Positions 28,451 through 37,642 of a stretch of DNA of 64,000 nt are shown here, one piece after another. Location: positions 62,001 through 126,000 of the forward strand of contig SHXF01000001.1 of the NCBI GenBank assembly GCA_009693435.1, written 5' to 3'. A program made the position numbers and the translations under genes. Origin of the DNA: Betaproteobacteria bacterium. GTDB lineage: Bacteria; Pseudomonadota; Gammaproteobacteria; Burkholderiales; SG8-39. Numbering within the stretch: the stretch's first letter is position 1; the number at the start of each line of letters is the position of its first letter. The notes below the pieces were generated by a model. It worked only from the letters and a program-made list of their open reading frames with translations. It was not told where the DNA came from and ran no database searches.

Positions 28451-29419
28451 ATGAAGTATATTTCAAGCGCATGTCTGGCCATGGTTCTGGTCCTCTTGGC
28501 CGCATCGACGGCCGCGCAGGAAGCGTGGCCGGCCCGGCCGGTGCGACTGGTGGTCGGCTCCTCGCCGGGTGGGGGCACGGATACCTACGCGCGGCTGATG
28601 GCGCAGGCGCTGGGTGAATCGCTGAAGCAATCCTTCATCGTTGAAAACAGGCCCGGCGCCGGCGGCAACCTCGGCGTGGAGACAGTAGCCAAGGCGGCGC
28701 CGGATGGCTATGCGATCCTGATTTCCGCCACGGCGCAGATCGCCATCAATCCCGCGCTCTACAAGAACCTGCCGTTCAACATCGAACGCGATTTCGTTCC
28801 GGTCGCAGGGGGCGTGAGCGGTCCGCTGGTAATCTGCGTGCATCCTTCCCTGCCGGTCAAGTCGCTTGCTGAACTGGTCGACCTCGGCAAGCGAGCGCCC
28901 GGCACGATACCGTTCGGTTCGGCGGGAACCGGCACCGCTACCTACCTCGGCGTGTTCATGCTCGAAGAAGCCACCGGGGCAAAATTCCTCCACGTGCCGT
29001 ACAAAGGCATGGGCCAGGTATACAAGGACTTCCTCGGTGGCGAAGTGAAATTCATGTTCCCCGATCTTGCCTCCGCATTGCCGCATATCAAATCCGGGCG
29101 CGCGCTGCCGCTGGCGTTAAGCGAGCGCAGCGGGTTGTTGCCGAACACGCCGACTATGGCGGAGGCGGGTTTTCCAAAAGTGGCCATCACCAATTCGTTC
29201 AGCGTGATGGCGCCCGCCGGCACGCCGACCGCCATCGTCGAGCGCCTCGGTGCCGAGATCGTGCGCGCGATGAAAGCGCCGGCGCTGGCGGAGAAGCTGG
29301 AGGCGCTGGCGTTGGTCCCGGTGTTCGATACGCCGGCCACTTTCGCGCCGCTGCTGAAGCAGGAGCGCGATGCCTGGGCCGCATTCATCCGCCGCAATAA
29401 CATCGTTCTGGAACAGTAG
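28451..29419 (+). CDS. Bug-family periplasmic binding protein (tripartite tricarboxylate type)
   Basis: A 322-residue secreted binding protein. The signal peptide MKYISSACLAMVLVLLAAS is cleaved near AQEAWPARP. The family motifs PVRLVVGSSPGGGTDTYARL, VENRPGAGGNLGVETVAKAAPDGY, LPFNIERDFVPV and HVPYKGMGQVYKDFLGG are all present. Bug proteins capture carboxylates or other small organic molecules. No TctA/TctB membrane genes adjoin, so it is an orphan, as most family members are. An ATG four codons earlier is an alternative start. Confidence 0.92.
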   Translation: MKYISSACLAMVLVLLAASTAAQEAWPARPVRLVVGSSPGGGTDTYARLMAQALGESLKQSFIVENRPGAGGNLGVETVAKAAPDGYAILISATAQIAINPALYKNLPFNIERDFVPVAGGVSGPLVICVHPSLPVKSLAELVDLGKRAPGTIPFGSAGTGTATYLGVFMLEEATGAKFLHVPYKGMGQVYKDFLGGEVKFMFPDLASALPHIKSGRALPLALSERSGLLPNTPTMAEAGFPKVAITNSFSVMAPAGTPTAIVERLGAEIVRAMKAPALAEKLEALALVPVFDTPATFAPLLKQERDAWAAFIRRNNIVLEQ

Positions 29420-29539
29420 CGGCCCGTAAATGTTCAACTATTATTCGGCGAAGTGCCGTAAGTACAGGCATGAGCGAGGCATTCATGTATCGTTACCGAT
29501 ACTACAAGCGGCCCATCCATGGGCGAGCCGGGAGAGCGC

Positions 29540-31501
29540 TTACCTCTCGCGGTCCAGGTAGCCCGCCAGCAGGCTGTCGAACACCTGTTCCGCTTCGACG
29601 ACGAGGTCGTAGCGGTGGCAATAGGCCTCCAGTATGGAGCGCGCGAACTTCGGGTGGTCCTTCAGGACTTTCATGAAGTCGTCCTTATCCAGCACGTAGA
29701 GATCGCACTGCGTCCTGGCGCGCACGGAAGCGGAGCGGGGCTCGGCGAGCAGCAGGCTCTTTTCGCCAAAGAAGTTGCCTTCGCCCAGGGTCGAGAGCAC
29801 CCGCTCGTCGTCCACCACTTCCACCTCGCCGCGTGCCACGAAATACATCTCGGCGCCGGGTTCGTCTTTGCGGACGATGAGGTCGCCGGCGGCAAACACG
29901 GCGGGCTTCAGCACCAGGGCCAGCCCGTGCAGGAAGACTGAACTGGTGTTGGCGAACAGCGGCACTTTCTCCAGCACCGCGCGGTTGATGACTTCAAGCC
30001 ACTTGCGGCCGTCCCGCTCGACCAGGTGGAATGCGCTCTTCGGTCCCCACGTCCCGGCCTCGTAGTTCGGAAAATCATGCGGGGGGCTCTCGGCCCAGGT
30101 ATCCAGTATCGGCTGGGCGATGCGCCACGCCGCCTCAACCAGGTCGTTCCGGGTAAACAAGGTCGCATCGCCGCGCATGCAGTGATAGAGCAGCACCTCG
30201 TAGCCGGTGCTGCGCGCGGCTTCGAAGGCGTCCTGGTAGTCAAAGCGCATGTCGACTTTCTGCAGCGCCATCAGCGGTCCGGGGTGCTTGGCCTGGAAAC
30301 GCAACTCTATGCCCTGGTCGGGCTGTATGTGAAAAATAAGCTGGTTGTGCTCGAGGTGATGGATTCCCTGCTGTTCGCGGAACAGCACTTCGGGCGCCTT
30401 CTTGAACTGGACCAGGATCTCGGTGCCGCGCTTCCACAGGCTCTTGCCCGAGCGCAGATAGATCGGCACGCCTTCCCAGCGCCAGTTGTCGATGTGCAGC
30501 CGCAGCGCTGCAAAGGTTTCGGTGTTCGATTCCGGCGCGACGTTCTTCTCCTGACGGTAACCGGGGACGGCCGTGCCGTCGGGCTTGTGTCCCGGCCCGT
30601 ACTGGCCGCGCACCGTGTCGCGCAACACCTCCGCGGGACTCATGATGCGCACCGACTCCAGCAGCTTGGCTTTTTCGTTGCGCACCGCATCGGCGCGAAA
30701 CGAGGAAGGGGGTTCCATGCACAGATAGGCCAGCATCTGGAACATGTGATTCTGGATCATGTCGCGCAGCACGCCCGAGCCGTCGTAGTAGCCGCCGCGC
30801 CCTTCCACGCCCACCGATTCCGCCACCGTGAACTGGATGTGATCGATCTGCTGCCTGTTCCACAGCGGCTCGAACAGTCCGTTCGAGAAGCGGAAGGCGA
30901 GCAGGTTCTGCACCGTTTCCTTTCCCAGGTAATGGTCGATGCGAAAGATCTGTTCCTCTTTCCAGCTCGCGAGCAGGGTCCGGTTGAGCTCGAGGGCCGA
31001 CTTGAGATCGCGCCCGAAGGGCTTCTCGACGATCAGGCGCCGCCAGCCTTGCCGTGAATCCGAGGCGTGGGCATTCAGCCCTGCCTGGGTGAGCCTCTCG
31101 GCGATGGTGCCGAACAGCACCGGCGGCGTTGCAAGGTAAAAGATCACGTTGCCGCCGGTGCCGTACTGCGCGCCCAGGCGCTCGAGCAGCGCGGCAATGC
31201 CGGAGTAGGTGGCGGTGTCCTCGAAGCGGCCCGCAAGGTAGTGCGTCCGGCCCGCAAAGTCGTCCCAGACCAGCTTGTCCACCGTGTTGCGCGTAGTGAA
31301 GCGGTGCACGCCGTCGCTCAGGCGCTCGCGGAACTGCATCGTGTCCAGGGCCTCGCCTGCCACACCGACGATAGCCAGGTTCGGCGACAGCAACCCGTCG
31401 CAGGCAAGGTTGTAGAGCGCCGGCACCAGCAGCCGGCGCGTCAGGTCTCCGGCGGCGCCGAACACCACGAGGATGCAGGGATCGCCCCTGGGTGTGGTCA
31501 C
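29540..31501 (-). CDS. zwf: Glucose-6-phosphate dehydrogenase with C-terminal cyclic-nucleotide-binding domain
   Basis: A 653-residue fusion; normal Zwf has about 490-510 residues. The dehydrogenase part has the dinucleotide motif VVFGAAGDLTRR (12-23), EKPFGRD (159-165) and the active-site RIDHYLGKE (187-195), and ends near PKSAFHLVERDGRKW. The last 140 residues form a Crp-type domain: AGDLIVRKDEPGAEMYFVARGEVEVV and, from residue 578, FGEKSLLLAEPRSASV, a complete phosphate-binding cassette with its Glu and Arg. The fusion therefore looks able to bind cAMP or cGMP, which could gate NADPH production. The start is GTG with GGAG upstream. gnd lies directly upstream on the same strand. Confidence 0.94.
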   Translation of the reverse strand: MTTPRGDPCILVVFGAAGDLTRRLLVPALYNLACDGLLSPNLAIVGVAGEALDTMQFRERLSDGVHRFTTRNTVDKLVWDDFAGRTHYLAGRFEDTATYSGIAALLERLGAQYGTGGNVIFYLATPPVLFGTIAERLTQAGLNAHASDSRQGWRRLIVEKPFGRDLKSALELNRTLLASWKEEQIFRIDHYLGKETVQNLLAFRFSNGLFEPLWNRQQIDHIQFTVAESVGVEGRGGYYDGSGVLRDMIQNHMFQMLAYLCMEPPSSFRADAVRNEKAKLLESVRIMSPAEVLRDTVRGQYGPGHKPDGTAVPGYRQEKNVAPESNTETFAALRLHIDNWRWEGVPIYLRSGKSLWKRGTEILVQFKKAPEVLFREQQGIHHLEHNQLIFHIQPDQGIELRFQAKHPGPLMALQKVDMRFDYQDAFEAARSTGYEVLLYHCMRGDATLFTRNDLVEAAWRIAQPILDTWAESPPHDFPNYEAGTWGPKSAFHLVERDGRKWLEVINRAVLEKVPLFANTSSVFLHGLALVLKPAVFAAGDLIVRKDEPGAEMYFVARGEVEVVDDERVLSTLGEGNFFGEKSLLLAEPRSASVRARTQCDLYVLDKDDFMKVLKDHPKFARSILEAYCHRYDLVVEAEQVFDSLLAGYLDRER

Positions 31502-31538
31502 CGCCGCTCCACGCCGGCGTGTGACCGGTACGCCGGCG

Positions 31539-32411
31539 TCACACGTCCTTCTTTACGGCATGTCCGCCAAACTGGTTGCGCAGCGCGGCGATCACCTTCA
31601 TCGCCGGCGGATCGTCCTGGCGCGACGAGAAGCGCGCGTACAGCGCGGCGGAGAGCACGTGCGCGGGTACGCCCAGGCGCACCGCCTCTTGCACCGTCCA
31701 GCGCCCCTCGCCTGAATCCTCCGCCCAGCCCTTGATGCTGCGCAATTCCGGGTCTTCGGCCAGCGCCTTGGCGAGCAGGTCGAGCAGCCAGGATCGAACC
31801 ACGCTGCCGTGGCGCCACAATTCCACCGCCTTCTCGACGTCGATCCCGAGTTCGCTGGCGCGCAGCAACTCGTATCCCTCGCCGAACGCCTGCATCATTC
31901 CGTACTCGACGCCGTTGTGGACCATTTTCGTGAAATGCCCGGCGCCCACGGGCCCGACGTGGGCGAAGCCGCCGGACTGCACCAGTGCGTCGAAGATCGG
32001 CTGCGCTTTCGCCACCTGGACGGCGTCGCCGCCGGCCATGATGCAATAGCCCTCTTTGAGGCCCCAGATGCCGCCGCTGGTGCCGGCGTCGATGAAGCCG
32101 ATGCCGCGCTCGCCGAGTTGCTTTGCGCGGCGCATCGAGTCGCCGTAGAACGAGTTGCCGCCTTCGATGACGAGGTCGCCCGCCGCGAGCAGCGAGCCCA
32201 GCGTCGCGACGGTCTTTTCCGTCGGATCCCCCGAGGGCACCATCACCCACACGACGCGCGGCGCGGGCAGCGCCCCGGCCAGGTCGGCGAGCGTTCCGAC
32301 CTGCGAGACCCTGGGGTCATGGTCGAAGCCGACCACCTCGTGCCCATGCAGGCGCAACCGCTCCGCCATGTTCCCGCCCATTTTGCCAAGCCCGATCATG
32401 CCGATCTTCAT
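31539..32411 (-). CDS. gnd: 6-phosphogluconate dehydrogenase, short (YqeC/GndA-like) form
   Basis: A 290-residue decarboxylating enzyme of the short class. MKIGMIGLGKMGGNMAERL carries the coenzyme motif, and GGNSFYGDSMRRAKQL, IDAGTSGGIWGLKEGYCIMAGG and HFTKMVHNGVEYGMMQAF are the substrate and catalytic segments (Lys in FTKMVHN). The C-terminal helical domain is much shorter than in the 470-residue class. The ATG at 32411 has GGGGCG upstream. It precedes zwf by 37 bases; no 6-phosphogluconolactonase lies nearby. Confidence 0.94.
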   Translation of the reverse strand: MKIGMIGLGKMGGNMAERLRLHGHEVVGFDHDPRVSQVGTLADLAGALPAPRVVWVMVPSGDPTEKTVATLGSLLAAGDLVIEGGNSFYGDSMRRAKQLGERGIGFIDAGTSGGIWGLKEGYCIMAGGDAVQVAKAQPIFDALVQSGGFAHVGPVGAGHFTKMVHNGVEYGMMQAFGEGYELLRASELGIDVEKAVELWRHGSVVRSWLLDLLAKALAEDPELRSIKGWAEDSGEGRWTVQEAVRLGVPAHVLSAALYARFSSRQDDPPAMKVIAALRNQFGGHAVKKDV

Positions 32412-32563
32412 AATCGCCCCCTTTGCTAGTCTTTGGTTGTGGATATCCTCCATTCTTGCGGAAACCGGAGCGCGCGGCAAGGTGTCATCGTCAGGTATCA
32501 TCGCCTTGCGACATGGTCGGGACGGCCAACGACGGCAAACCAATTTTGCGGGAGGGGCGATAT

Positions 32564-35029
32564 ATGAACGCGAGCGATCCGGGAATGAAGGCGGACGAGA
32601 TCCGCCTGGCTGTCCTCGAAAAGCTGTTTTGCATGCAGGCGAAATTCCCCGAAGTCGCCACGCCTGTCGATTACTATTTCTCGCTCGCCTACGCGGTGCG
32701 CGACCTGATGCTGCGGCGCTGGATCGATACTGCCCACACCTACTTCGAAAAGGAGAGCCGCAGCGTCGTGTACCTGTCCGCGGAGTTCCTGATGGGGCCC
32801 CAGCTCGGGGCCAACCTGATCAACCTCGGGATCATGGAGGCGGCGCGCACCGCTGTGGCGGGCCTGGGTCAGGACCTGGACGCGCTGCTCGAGGTCGAGG
32901 TGGAGCCGGGACTGGGCAACGGCGGCCTGGGTCGCCTCGCGGCCTGTTACATGGACTCCCTGGCGACCTTGGCGATTCCGGCCATCGGTTACGGCATCCG
33001 CTACGAATTCGGCATCTTCCACCAGGCGATACAGGACGGTGTGCAGGTGGAGCTGACCGACAAGTGGCTGCGCCTGGGGAACGCCTGGGAGATCCCGCGG
33101 CCGCAGATCGGCTACGACGTCAAGCTAGGCGGGCACACCGAAGGCTATACCGACAGTGCGGGGCGTTACCGCGTGAACTGGGTCCCGGACCGGGTGGTCA
33201 AGGGCGTCCCCTACGATACGCCCCTGGTCGGATACGGCGTGCGTAACGTCAACATGCTGCGCCTGTGGAAGGCCGAGGCGTGCGAATCCTTCGACTTCAA
33301 GGCGTTCAACGTCGGCGACTATTACGGCGCGGTCGACGAGAAGGTCGCCTCGGAGAACCTGACCAAGGTGCTCTATCCGAACGACGAACCTGTCGCAGGC
33401 AAGATACTGCGTCTGGAGCAGCAGCATTTTTTCGTTTCCTGCTCGCTGCAGGATCTGATCCGCATCCACATGCAGCGCCAGCAGAACCTCGACGGGTTCC
33501 ACCGCAAATGGGCGATACAACTGAACGATACGCATCCCGCGCTGGGCGTCGCCGAATTGATGCGGCTGCTGGTCGACGAGCACCTGATGGGCTGGGAGCA
33601 AGCCTGGGATATTACACGGCAGACATTCGCCTACACCAACCACACGCTGCTGCCCGAGGCGCTGGAAACCTGGCCGCTCGCCCTGTTCGAGCGCATCCTG
33701 CCGCGGCACCTGGAGATCATTTATGAAATCAACTGCCGCTTTCTCGCCGAAGTCGCGCTGCGCTATCCCGGTGACGATGCGCGGGCCGAGCGGCTGTCGC
33801 TGATAGGGGAGGGCGGCGGCAAGCGCGTGCGCATGGCCAACCTCGCCTGCGTCGGCAGCCACGCCATCAATGGCGTCGCGGCGCTGCACACCGATCTGCT
33901 GAAGGCCACGGTGCTGCGCGACTTCCACGAATTGTGGCCGGAAAAGTTCAGCAACAAGACCAACGGCGTCACGCCGCGGCGCTTCGTCGCCCTCGCCAAT
34001 CCCGAGATGACGACCTTGATACGCGGCGCCATCGGCGATGGCTGGGTGCGCGACCTCGACCAGTTGCGAGGCCTGGAGCCGTTCGCCGAAGACGCGGCTT
34101 TCCGCGCCGAGTGGCGCCGCGTGAAGCGCGCCAACAAGGTGAAACTCGCCGCGATCATCCGCGCCGCCACCGGTCTTGTGGTGAGTCCGGATTCACTGTT
34201 CGACGTGCAGGCCAAGCGCATCCACGAGTACAAGCGCCAGCACCTGAACCTGCTGTACATCGTCACCCTCTATGCGCGCCTGCTGCGCGACCCCGCGGCT
34301 GACTTCCCACCCAGGACGTTCATTTTCGGCGGCAAGGCGGCGCCCGGGTATTACATCGCCAAGTCGATCATCCACCTGATCAATTCCGTGGGCCGCGTGG
34401 TGAACCACGACCTGCGGGTGAAAGAGCGGATCAAGGTCGTGTTCTTTCCGAACTTCAACGTCAAGAACGGACAGACCGTTTACGCGGGGGCTGACCTGTC
34501 CGAGCAGATTTCGACCGCGGGCAAGGAGGCCTCCGGCACCGGCAACATGAAGTTCGCCCTCAATGGCGCTCTGACGATCGGGACCCTGGACGGCGCGAAC
34601 GTCGAGATCCGCGAAGACGTGGGAGCGGAGAATTTCTTCCTGTTCGGACTGACCGCCGCGGAAGTGGAGCGGCGCAAATCCGAGGGCTACCGGCCCTGGG
34701 AGGAACTCGCGCGCGATGCGGAACTGCGCGAGGCGATCGACATGATCGCAAACGGCACGTTTTCAGACGGCGATCGCGGCGTCTTCGAGCCCATCGTGCG
34801 CTCGCTCGTCGAGCGCGACGATTACCTGCTGTTTGCGGACTACCGCAGCTACCTCGACGCCCAGCAGCGGGCGAGCGAAGCCTATGCGGACGCGGATCGC
34901 TGGTCGCGCATGTCCATCATCAACGTCGCACGTATGGGGCGCTTTTCATCGGATCGCGCCATACGCGAGTACTGCGAGGATATCTGGAAGGTCGAGCCTG
35001 CGCTGGTGGCGCACTCTGCGCTGGGCTGA
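32564..35029 (+). CDS. glgP: Glycogen/alpha-glucan phosphorylase
   Basis: An 821-residue GT35 enzyme that releases glucose-1-phosphate from glycogen or maltodextrin. Visible are YLSAEFLMGPQLG, VEPGLGNGGLGRLAACYMDS, NDTHPALGVAELMRLL, NKTNGVTPRRF, QAKRIHEYKRQHLN and the pyridoxal-phosphate lysine region KEASGTGNMKFALNGAL. A strong GGAGGGG ribosome site precedes the ATG at 32564. It is divergent from gnd-zwf. Its 3' end is mirrored by a decayed second copy at 40591-40716. Confidence 0.96.
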   Translation: MNASDPGMKADEIRLAVLEKLFCMQAKFPEVATPVDYYFSLAYAVRDLMLRRWIDTAHTYFEKESRSVVYLSAEFLMGPQLGANLINLGIMEAARTAVAGLGQDLDALLEVEVEPGLGNGGLGRLAACYMDSLATLAIPAIGYGIRYEFGIFHQAIQDGVQVELTDKWLRLGNAWEIPRPQIGYDVKLGGHTEGYTDSAGRYRVNWVPDRVVKGVPYDTPLVGYGVRNVNMLRLWKAEACESFDFKAFNVGDYYGAVDEKVASENLTKVLYPNDEPVAGKILRLEQQHFFVSCSLQDLIRIHMQRQQNLDGFHRKWAIQLNDTHPALGVAELMRLLVDEHLMGWEQAWDITRQTFAYTNHTLLPEALETWPLALFERILPRHLEIIYEINCRFLAEVALRYPGDDARAERLSLIGEGGGKRVRMANLACVGSHAINGVAALHTDLLKATVLRDFHELWPEKFSNKTNGVTPRRFVALANPEMTTLIRGAIGDGWVRDLDQLRGLEPFAEDAAFRAEWRRVKRANKVKLAAIIRAATGLVVSPDSLFDVQAKRIHEYKRQHLNLLYIVTLYARLLRDPAADFPPRTFIFGGKAAPGYYIAKSIIHLINSVGRVVNHDLRVKERIKVVFFPNFNVKNGQTVYAGADLSEQISTAGKEASGTGNMKFALNGALTIGTLDGANVEIREDVGAENFFLFGLTAAEVERRKSEGYRPWEELARDAELREAIDMIANGTFSDGDRGVFEPIVRSLVERDDYLLFADYRSYLDAQQRASEAYADADRWSRMSIINVARMGRFSSDRAIREYCEDIWKVEPALVAHSALG

Positions 35030-35093
35030 TTCCGGGCTGCAAGCACCGATCCATGGGACAGACGCGAATGTGCCCCGGTTTTCCCGCAAACCG

Positions 35094-35888
35094 CTAATGT
35101 CCCGCGATTGACGCGCCGGCAGCGGGAGGTGCGGCGCGCAGGTCGCCTTCACCTAGTCTGCGCTTGAACAGCTCCAGCGCCATGCCATAACAGATCTGCG
35201 CCACCGCCGGATCGTAGCGCGGACCTTCATCGCGGAGAAATGCATGGGCCGCGTTGAACTCATGCCACTGGAAATTCACCCCGGCATCGGCGAGGGCGTT
35301 GTAGACGATCAGGCGCCCTTCGCGCGGGACGTGCGGGTCCTGCCTGCCCCAGATCATCAGCATCTCGCCCTCAAGCTCGCCGACCCGCTCGAGGCTGTCG
35401 TCGCGCATGCCCTTGCCCAAGCCGCGCTTGTGGATGTCGGTGGCGTAGAAGCAGGTGCCGGCCAGCACCTGCGGATTCATCGCCGCGCGGAACGCCAGAT
35501 GGCCGCCGACGCAAATCCCCATGACGCCCAGCTTGCCGCTGCAGTACGGAGAGTCCTTGAGATAGTCGAGGACGATGCGCGCGTCGCTGTCATAGCTCGA
35601 CAATTCCTTGGTGATCTTGTGGCTGTTGCCGCGCGCGGCGCCGGCCTCGTCGTAGCCGATCACGGTACCGGCCGGCTCGAGTTCGTGGAAAATCTCCGGG
35701 ATCGCCACCACGAAGCCATGGCTCGCCATCAGCGCGGCAGTGCGCCGGATCGGTCCGGTGACCTGAAAAATCTCCTGGAACAGTATCAGGCCCGGATAGC
35801 GGCCCTGCGCCGCCGGCCTGAAGATGTAGGTGCGCATTAGTCCGGTGGGGGTCGGGATATCGACCCATTCGTCGTCTTTGATGATCAT
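35094..35888 (-). CDS. Dienelactone hydrolase family protein
   Basis: A 264-residue alpha/beta hydrolase. The nucleophile is Cys in GVMGICVGGHLAF (about residue 123), the Asp is in WGRQDPHVPREG and the His in NAAHAFLRDEG, the DLH triad. The N-terminus PTGLMRTYIFRPAAQGRYPGLIL is typical. Real substrates of most members are unknown; chloroaromatic pathway genes are absent here. The ATG at 35888 has GGAGAG upstream. Confidence 0.9.
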   Translation of the reverse strand: MIIKDDEWVDIPTPTGLMRTYIFRPAAQGRYPGLILFQEIFQVTGPIRRTAALMASHGFVVAIPEIFHELEPAGTVIGYDEAGAARGNSHKITKELSSYDSDARIVLDYLKDSPYCSGKLGVMGICVGGHLAFRAAMNPQVLAGTCFYATDIHKRGLGKGMRDDSLERVGELEGEMLMIWGRQDPHVPREGRLIVYNALADAGVNFQWHEFNAAHAFLRDEGPRYDPAVAQICYGMALELFKRRLGEGDLRAAPPAAGASIAGH

Positions 35889-36004
35889 TGTGCTCTCCGT
35901 GGCGACTGCCCGAATTTGACCACCCATCGCCGGTTCCGGCCATCGCGCGGACCCAGGCTGAACTATTCATCATCGGGCGACAGGTGGCGACTCGCCCATC
36001 ACCT

Positions 36005-36067
36005 GCAACGAAAACTTGCAACGAAAACTTGCAACGAAAACTTGCAACGAAAACTTGCAACGAAAAC
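36005..36067. repeat. 13-bp tandem repeat downstream of serC
   Basis: GCAACGAAAACTT occurs four times in full plus 11 bases of a fifth copy, without mismatches, between the serC 3' end and the start of the hydrolase gene. The perfect identity implies recent slippage. Confidence 0.95.
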
Positions 36068-36095
36068 GGGTTTCACCGGAATTTTCGATTGTTGA

Positions 36096-37178
36096 TCACC
36101 CATGCTTCTTTTCAAAATCCTTCATGAATACGATCAGCGCGTCCACTGCCGCTTCCGGTACGGCGTTATAGAGGCTCACCCGCATGCCGCCGACAGTGCG
36201 GAAGCCGTTCAAATTCAACAGGCCATTCTTCGCCGCTTCTGAAATAAATACGCTATCCAGGTTTTTGTCGGGAAGCTGAAACGGAATGTTCATCCGCGAC
36301 CGGCACGCGATATCGACATTGTTTCTATAAAAATCCGTTGCATCGATAACCGCATAAATTTTCTTCGCCTTGCGCAGATTGATCGCTGCCATGGCCTCGG
36401 GCCCGCCTTGTTCTTTCAACCATTTGAACACCAGCCCGGTCATGTACCAGGCGAAGGTCGGTGGCGTGTTGTAGAGCGAGGCGTCCTGTGCCTGAATGGC
36501 GTAGTTCAAAGGGATCGGTGTCGTCGGCAGGGCATTGCCGATCAGGTCGTCACGCACAATGACAACCGTGAGGCCGGAGGGTCCGATGTTTTTCTGCGCC
36601 CCGGCATAGATCAATCCAAACCGGGAGACATCGACGGGACGCGACAGAATATCGGATGACATATCCGCCACGATCGGCACCTTGCCCGCGTCCGGGATCC
36701 AGTTGAATTCAACACCGCCGACCGTCTCGTTGGATGCGTAATGGAGATAGGCGGCATCCGGATTCAGGTTCCAGGATGGAAACTCCGGAATGAAGTTGTA
36801 ACCTTTGTCCATGGTATCGGCGGCAACATTGACATCGCAATACTGTTTTGCCTGCTCGACCGCCTTGTGGGACCAGATCCCCGTACGCACATAATCCGCT
36901 GTCTTTTTTCCGCGCAACAGGTTCATGGGGACCAGGGCGAACTGGCTGCTGGCGCCCCCTTGCAGAAATAAAACCTTGTAGTTGTCCGGAATGTGCATGA
37001 GATCGCGCAGATCCTGTTCGGCATCACTGGCAATCCGCTGGAATTCATCGCTGCGGTGGCTCATCTCCATGATCGATGCGCCGCTTTGCCCCCAGTTGAG
37101 CAACTCGTTCTTGGCTGTCCGCAAGACCGGTTCGGGGATGGCTGCGGGCCCCGCACAAAAGTTAAACGCTCGTTTCAT
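36096..37178 (-). CDS. serC: Phosphoserine aminotransferase
   Basis: A 360-residue class V aminotransferase that makes 3-phosphoserine for serine and also serves pyridoxal-phosphate synthesis. FNFCAGPAAIPEPVL is the family start; FLQGGASSQFALVPMNLL binds the cofactor phosphate, and the PLP lysine is in YAGAQKNIGPSGLTVVIV (about residue 197). The C-terminus contains GFRTVGGMRVSLYNAVPEAAVDALIVFM. Length is normal. It has no partner serine gene in the window. Confidence 0.96.
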   Translation of the reverse strand: MKRAFNFCAGPAAIPEPVLRTAKNELLNWGQSGASIMEMSHRSDEFQRIASDAEQDLRDLMHIPDNYKVLFLQGGASSQFALVPMNLLRGKKTADYVRTGIWSHKAVEQAKQYCDVNVAADTMDKGYNFIPEFPSWNLNPDAAYLHYASNETVGGVEFNWIPDAGKVPIVADMSSDILSRPVDVSRFGLIYAGAQKNIGPSGLTVVIVRDDLIGNALPTTPIPLNYAIQAQDASLYNTPPTFAWYMTGLVFKWLKEQGGPEAMAAINLRKAKKIYAVIDATDFYRNNVDIACRSRMNIPFQLPDKNLDSVFISEAAKNGLLNLNGFRTVGGMRVSLYNAVPEAAVDALIVFMKDFEKKHG

Positions 37179-37348
37179 GAGAATCTGCGCTCCTCTGACG
37201 GAAAATCAATTCCCGCACGCCGGGAAATGAAATTCTCCTATACATTCGGCTCCGGGCCTACACCATCGCGGCGCATAATCCGATTTACGTCAACCTGTGG
37301 CCCGTCTTCGCCAGGGCGTAAGCGGGACCGGAAAAACAATGAGGGCCC

Positions 37349-37642
37349 ATGGCAGAGACTGCAAGTCTAGACCTGAAATGCGTCTACACCATCCGGACCC
37401 TGTCCATGGACGCGATCCCGATGTCGAATTCCGGCCACCCAGGCACGCCGATGGCGCGTGTGTCCATCGAACAGGCGTCCACTTTTGGCTGGGCCCGCTA
37501 CGTCGGCCCAGCCTGCGCTACCATGGGCGTGACCTCGTTCGGCGAATCGGCAGCGTTGGATGAATAGCAGAAGAAATTCCGCTTTACCCTCGAGAATGTC
37601 GTTGCGGTTCCTGGGGAACAGTTAAAAAAATGGGGAGGAAAA
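37349..37642 (+). pseudogene. Transketolase remnant with internal deletion
   Basis: The frame opens with [22 protein letters not shown], the N-terminal thiamine-enzyme segment of transketolase, but after about 40 codons jumps to [27 protein letters not shown], which is the C-terminal end. An in-frame TAG (37565-37567) interrupts it; reading through continues QKKFRFTLENVVAV and EQLKKWGGK in the same frame up to the tal-pgi ATG. Roughly 550-600 residues of a normal 650-residue enzyme are missing, including the cofactor domain, so it cannot be active. It marks a former tkt just upstream of tal-pgi. Confidence 0.85.

Noticed and set aside
37200..37322. Short frame ending VNLWPVFARA before the transketolase remnant
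   Set aside because: It might be another gene relic, but I could not match it to any family with confidence.
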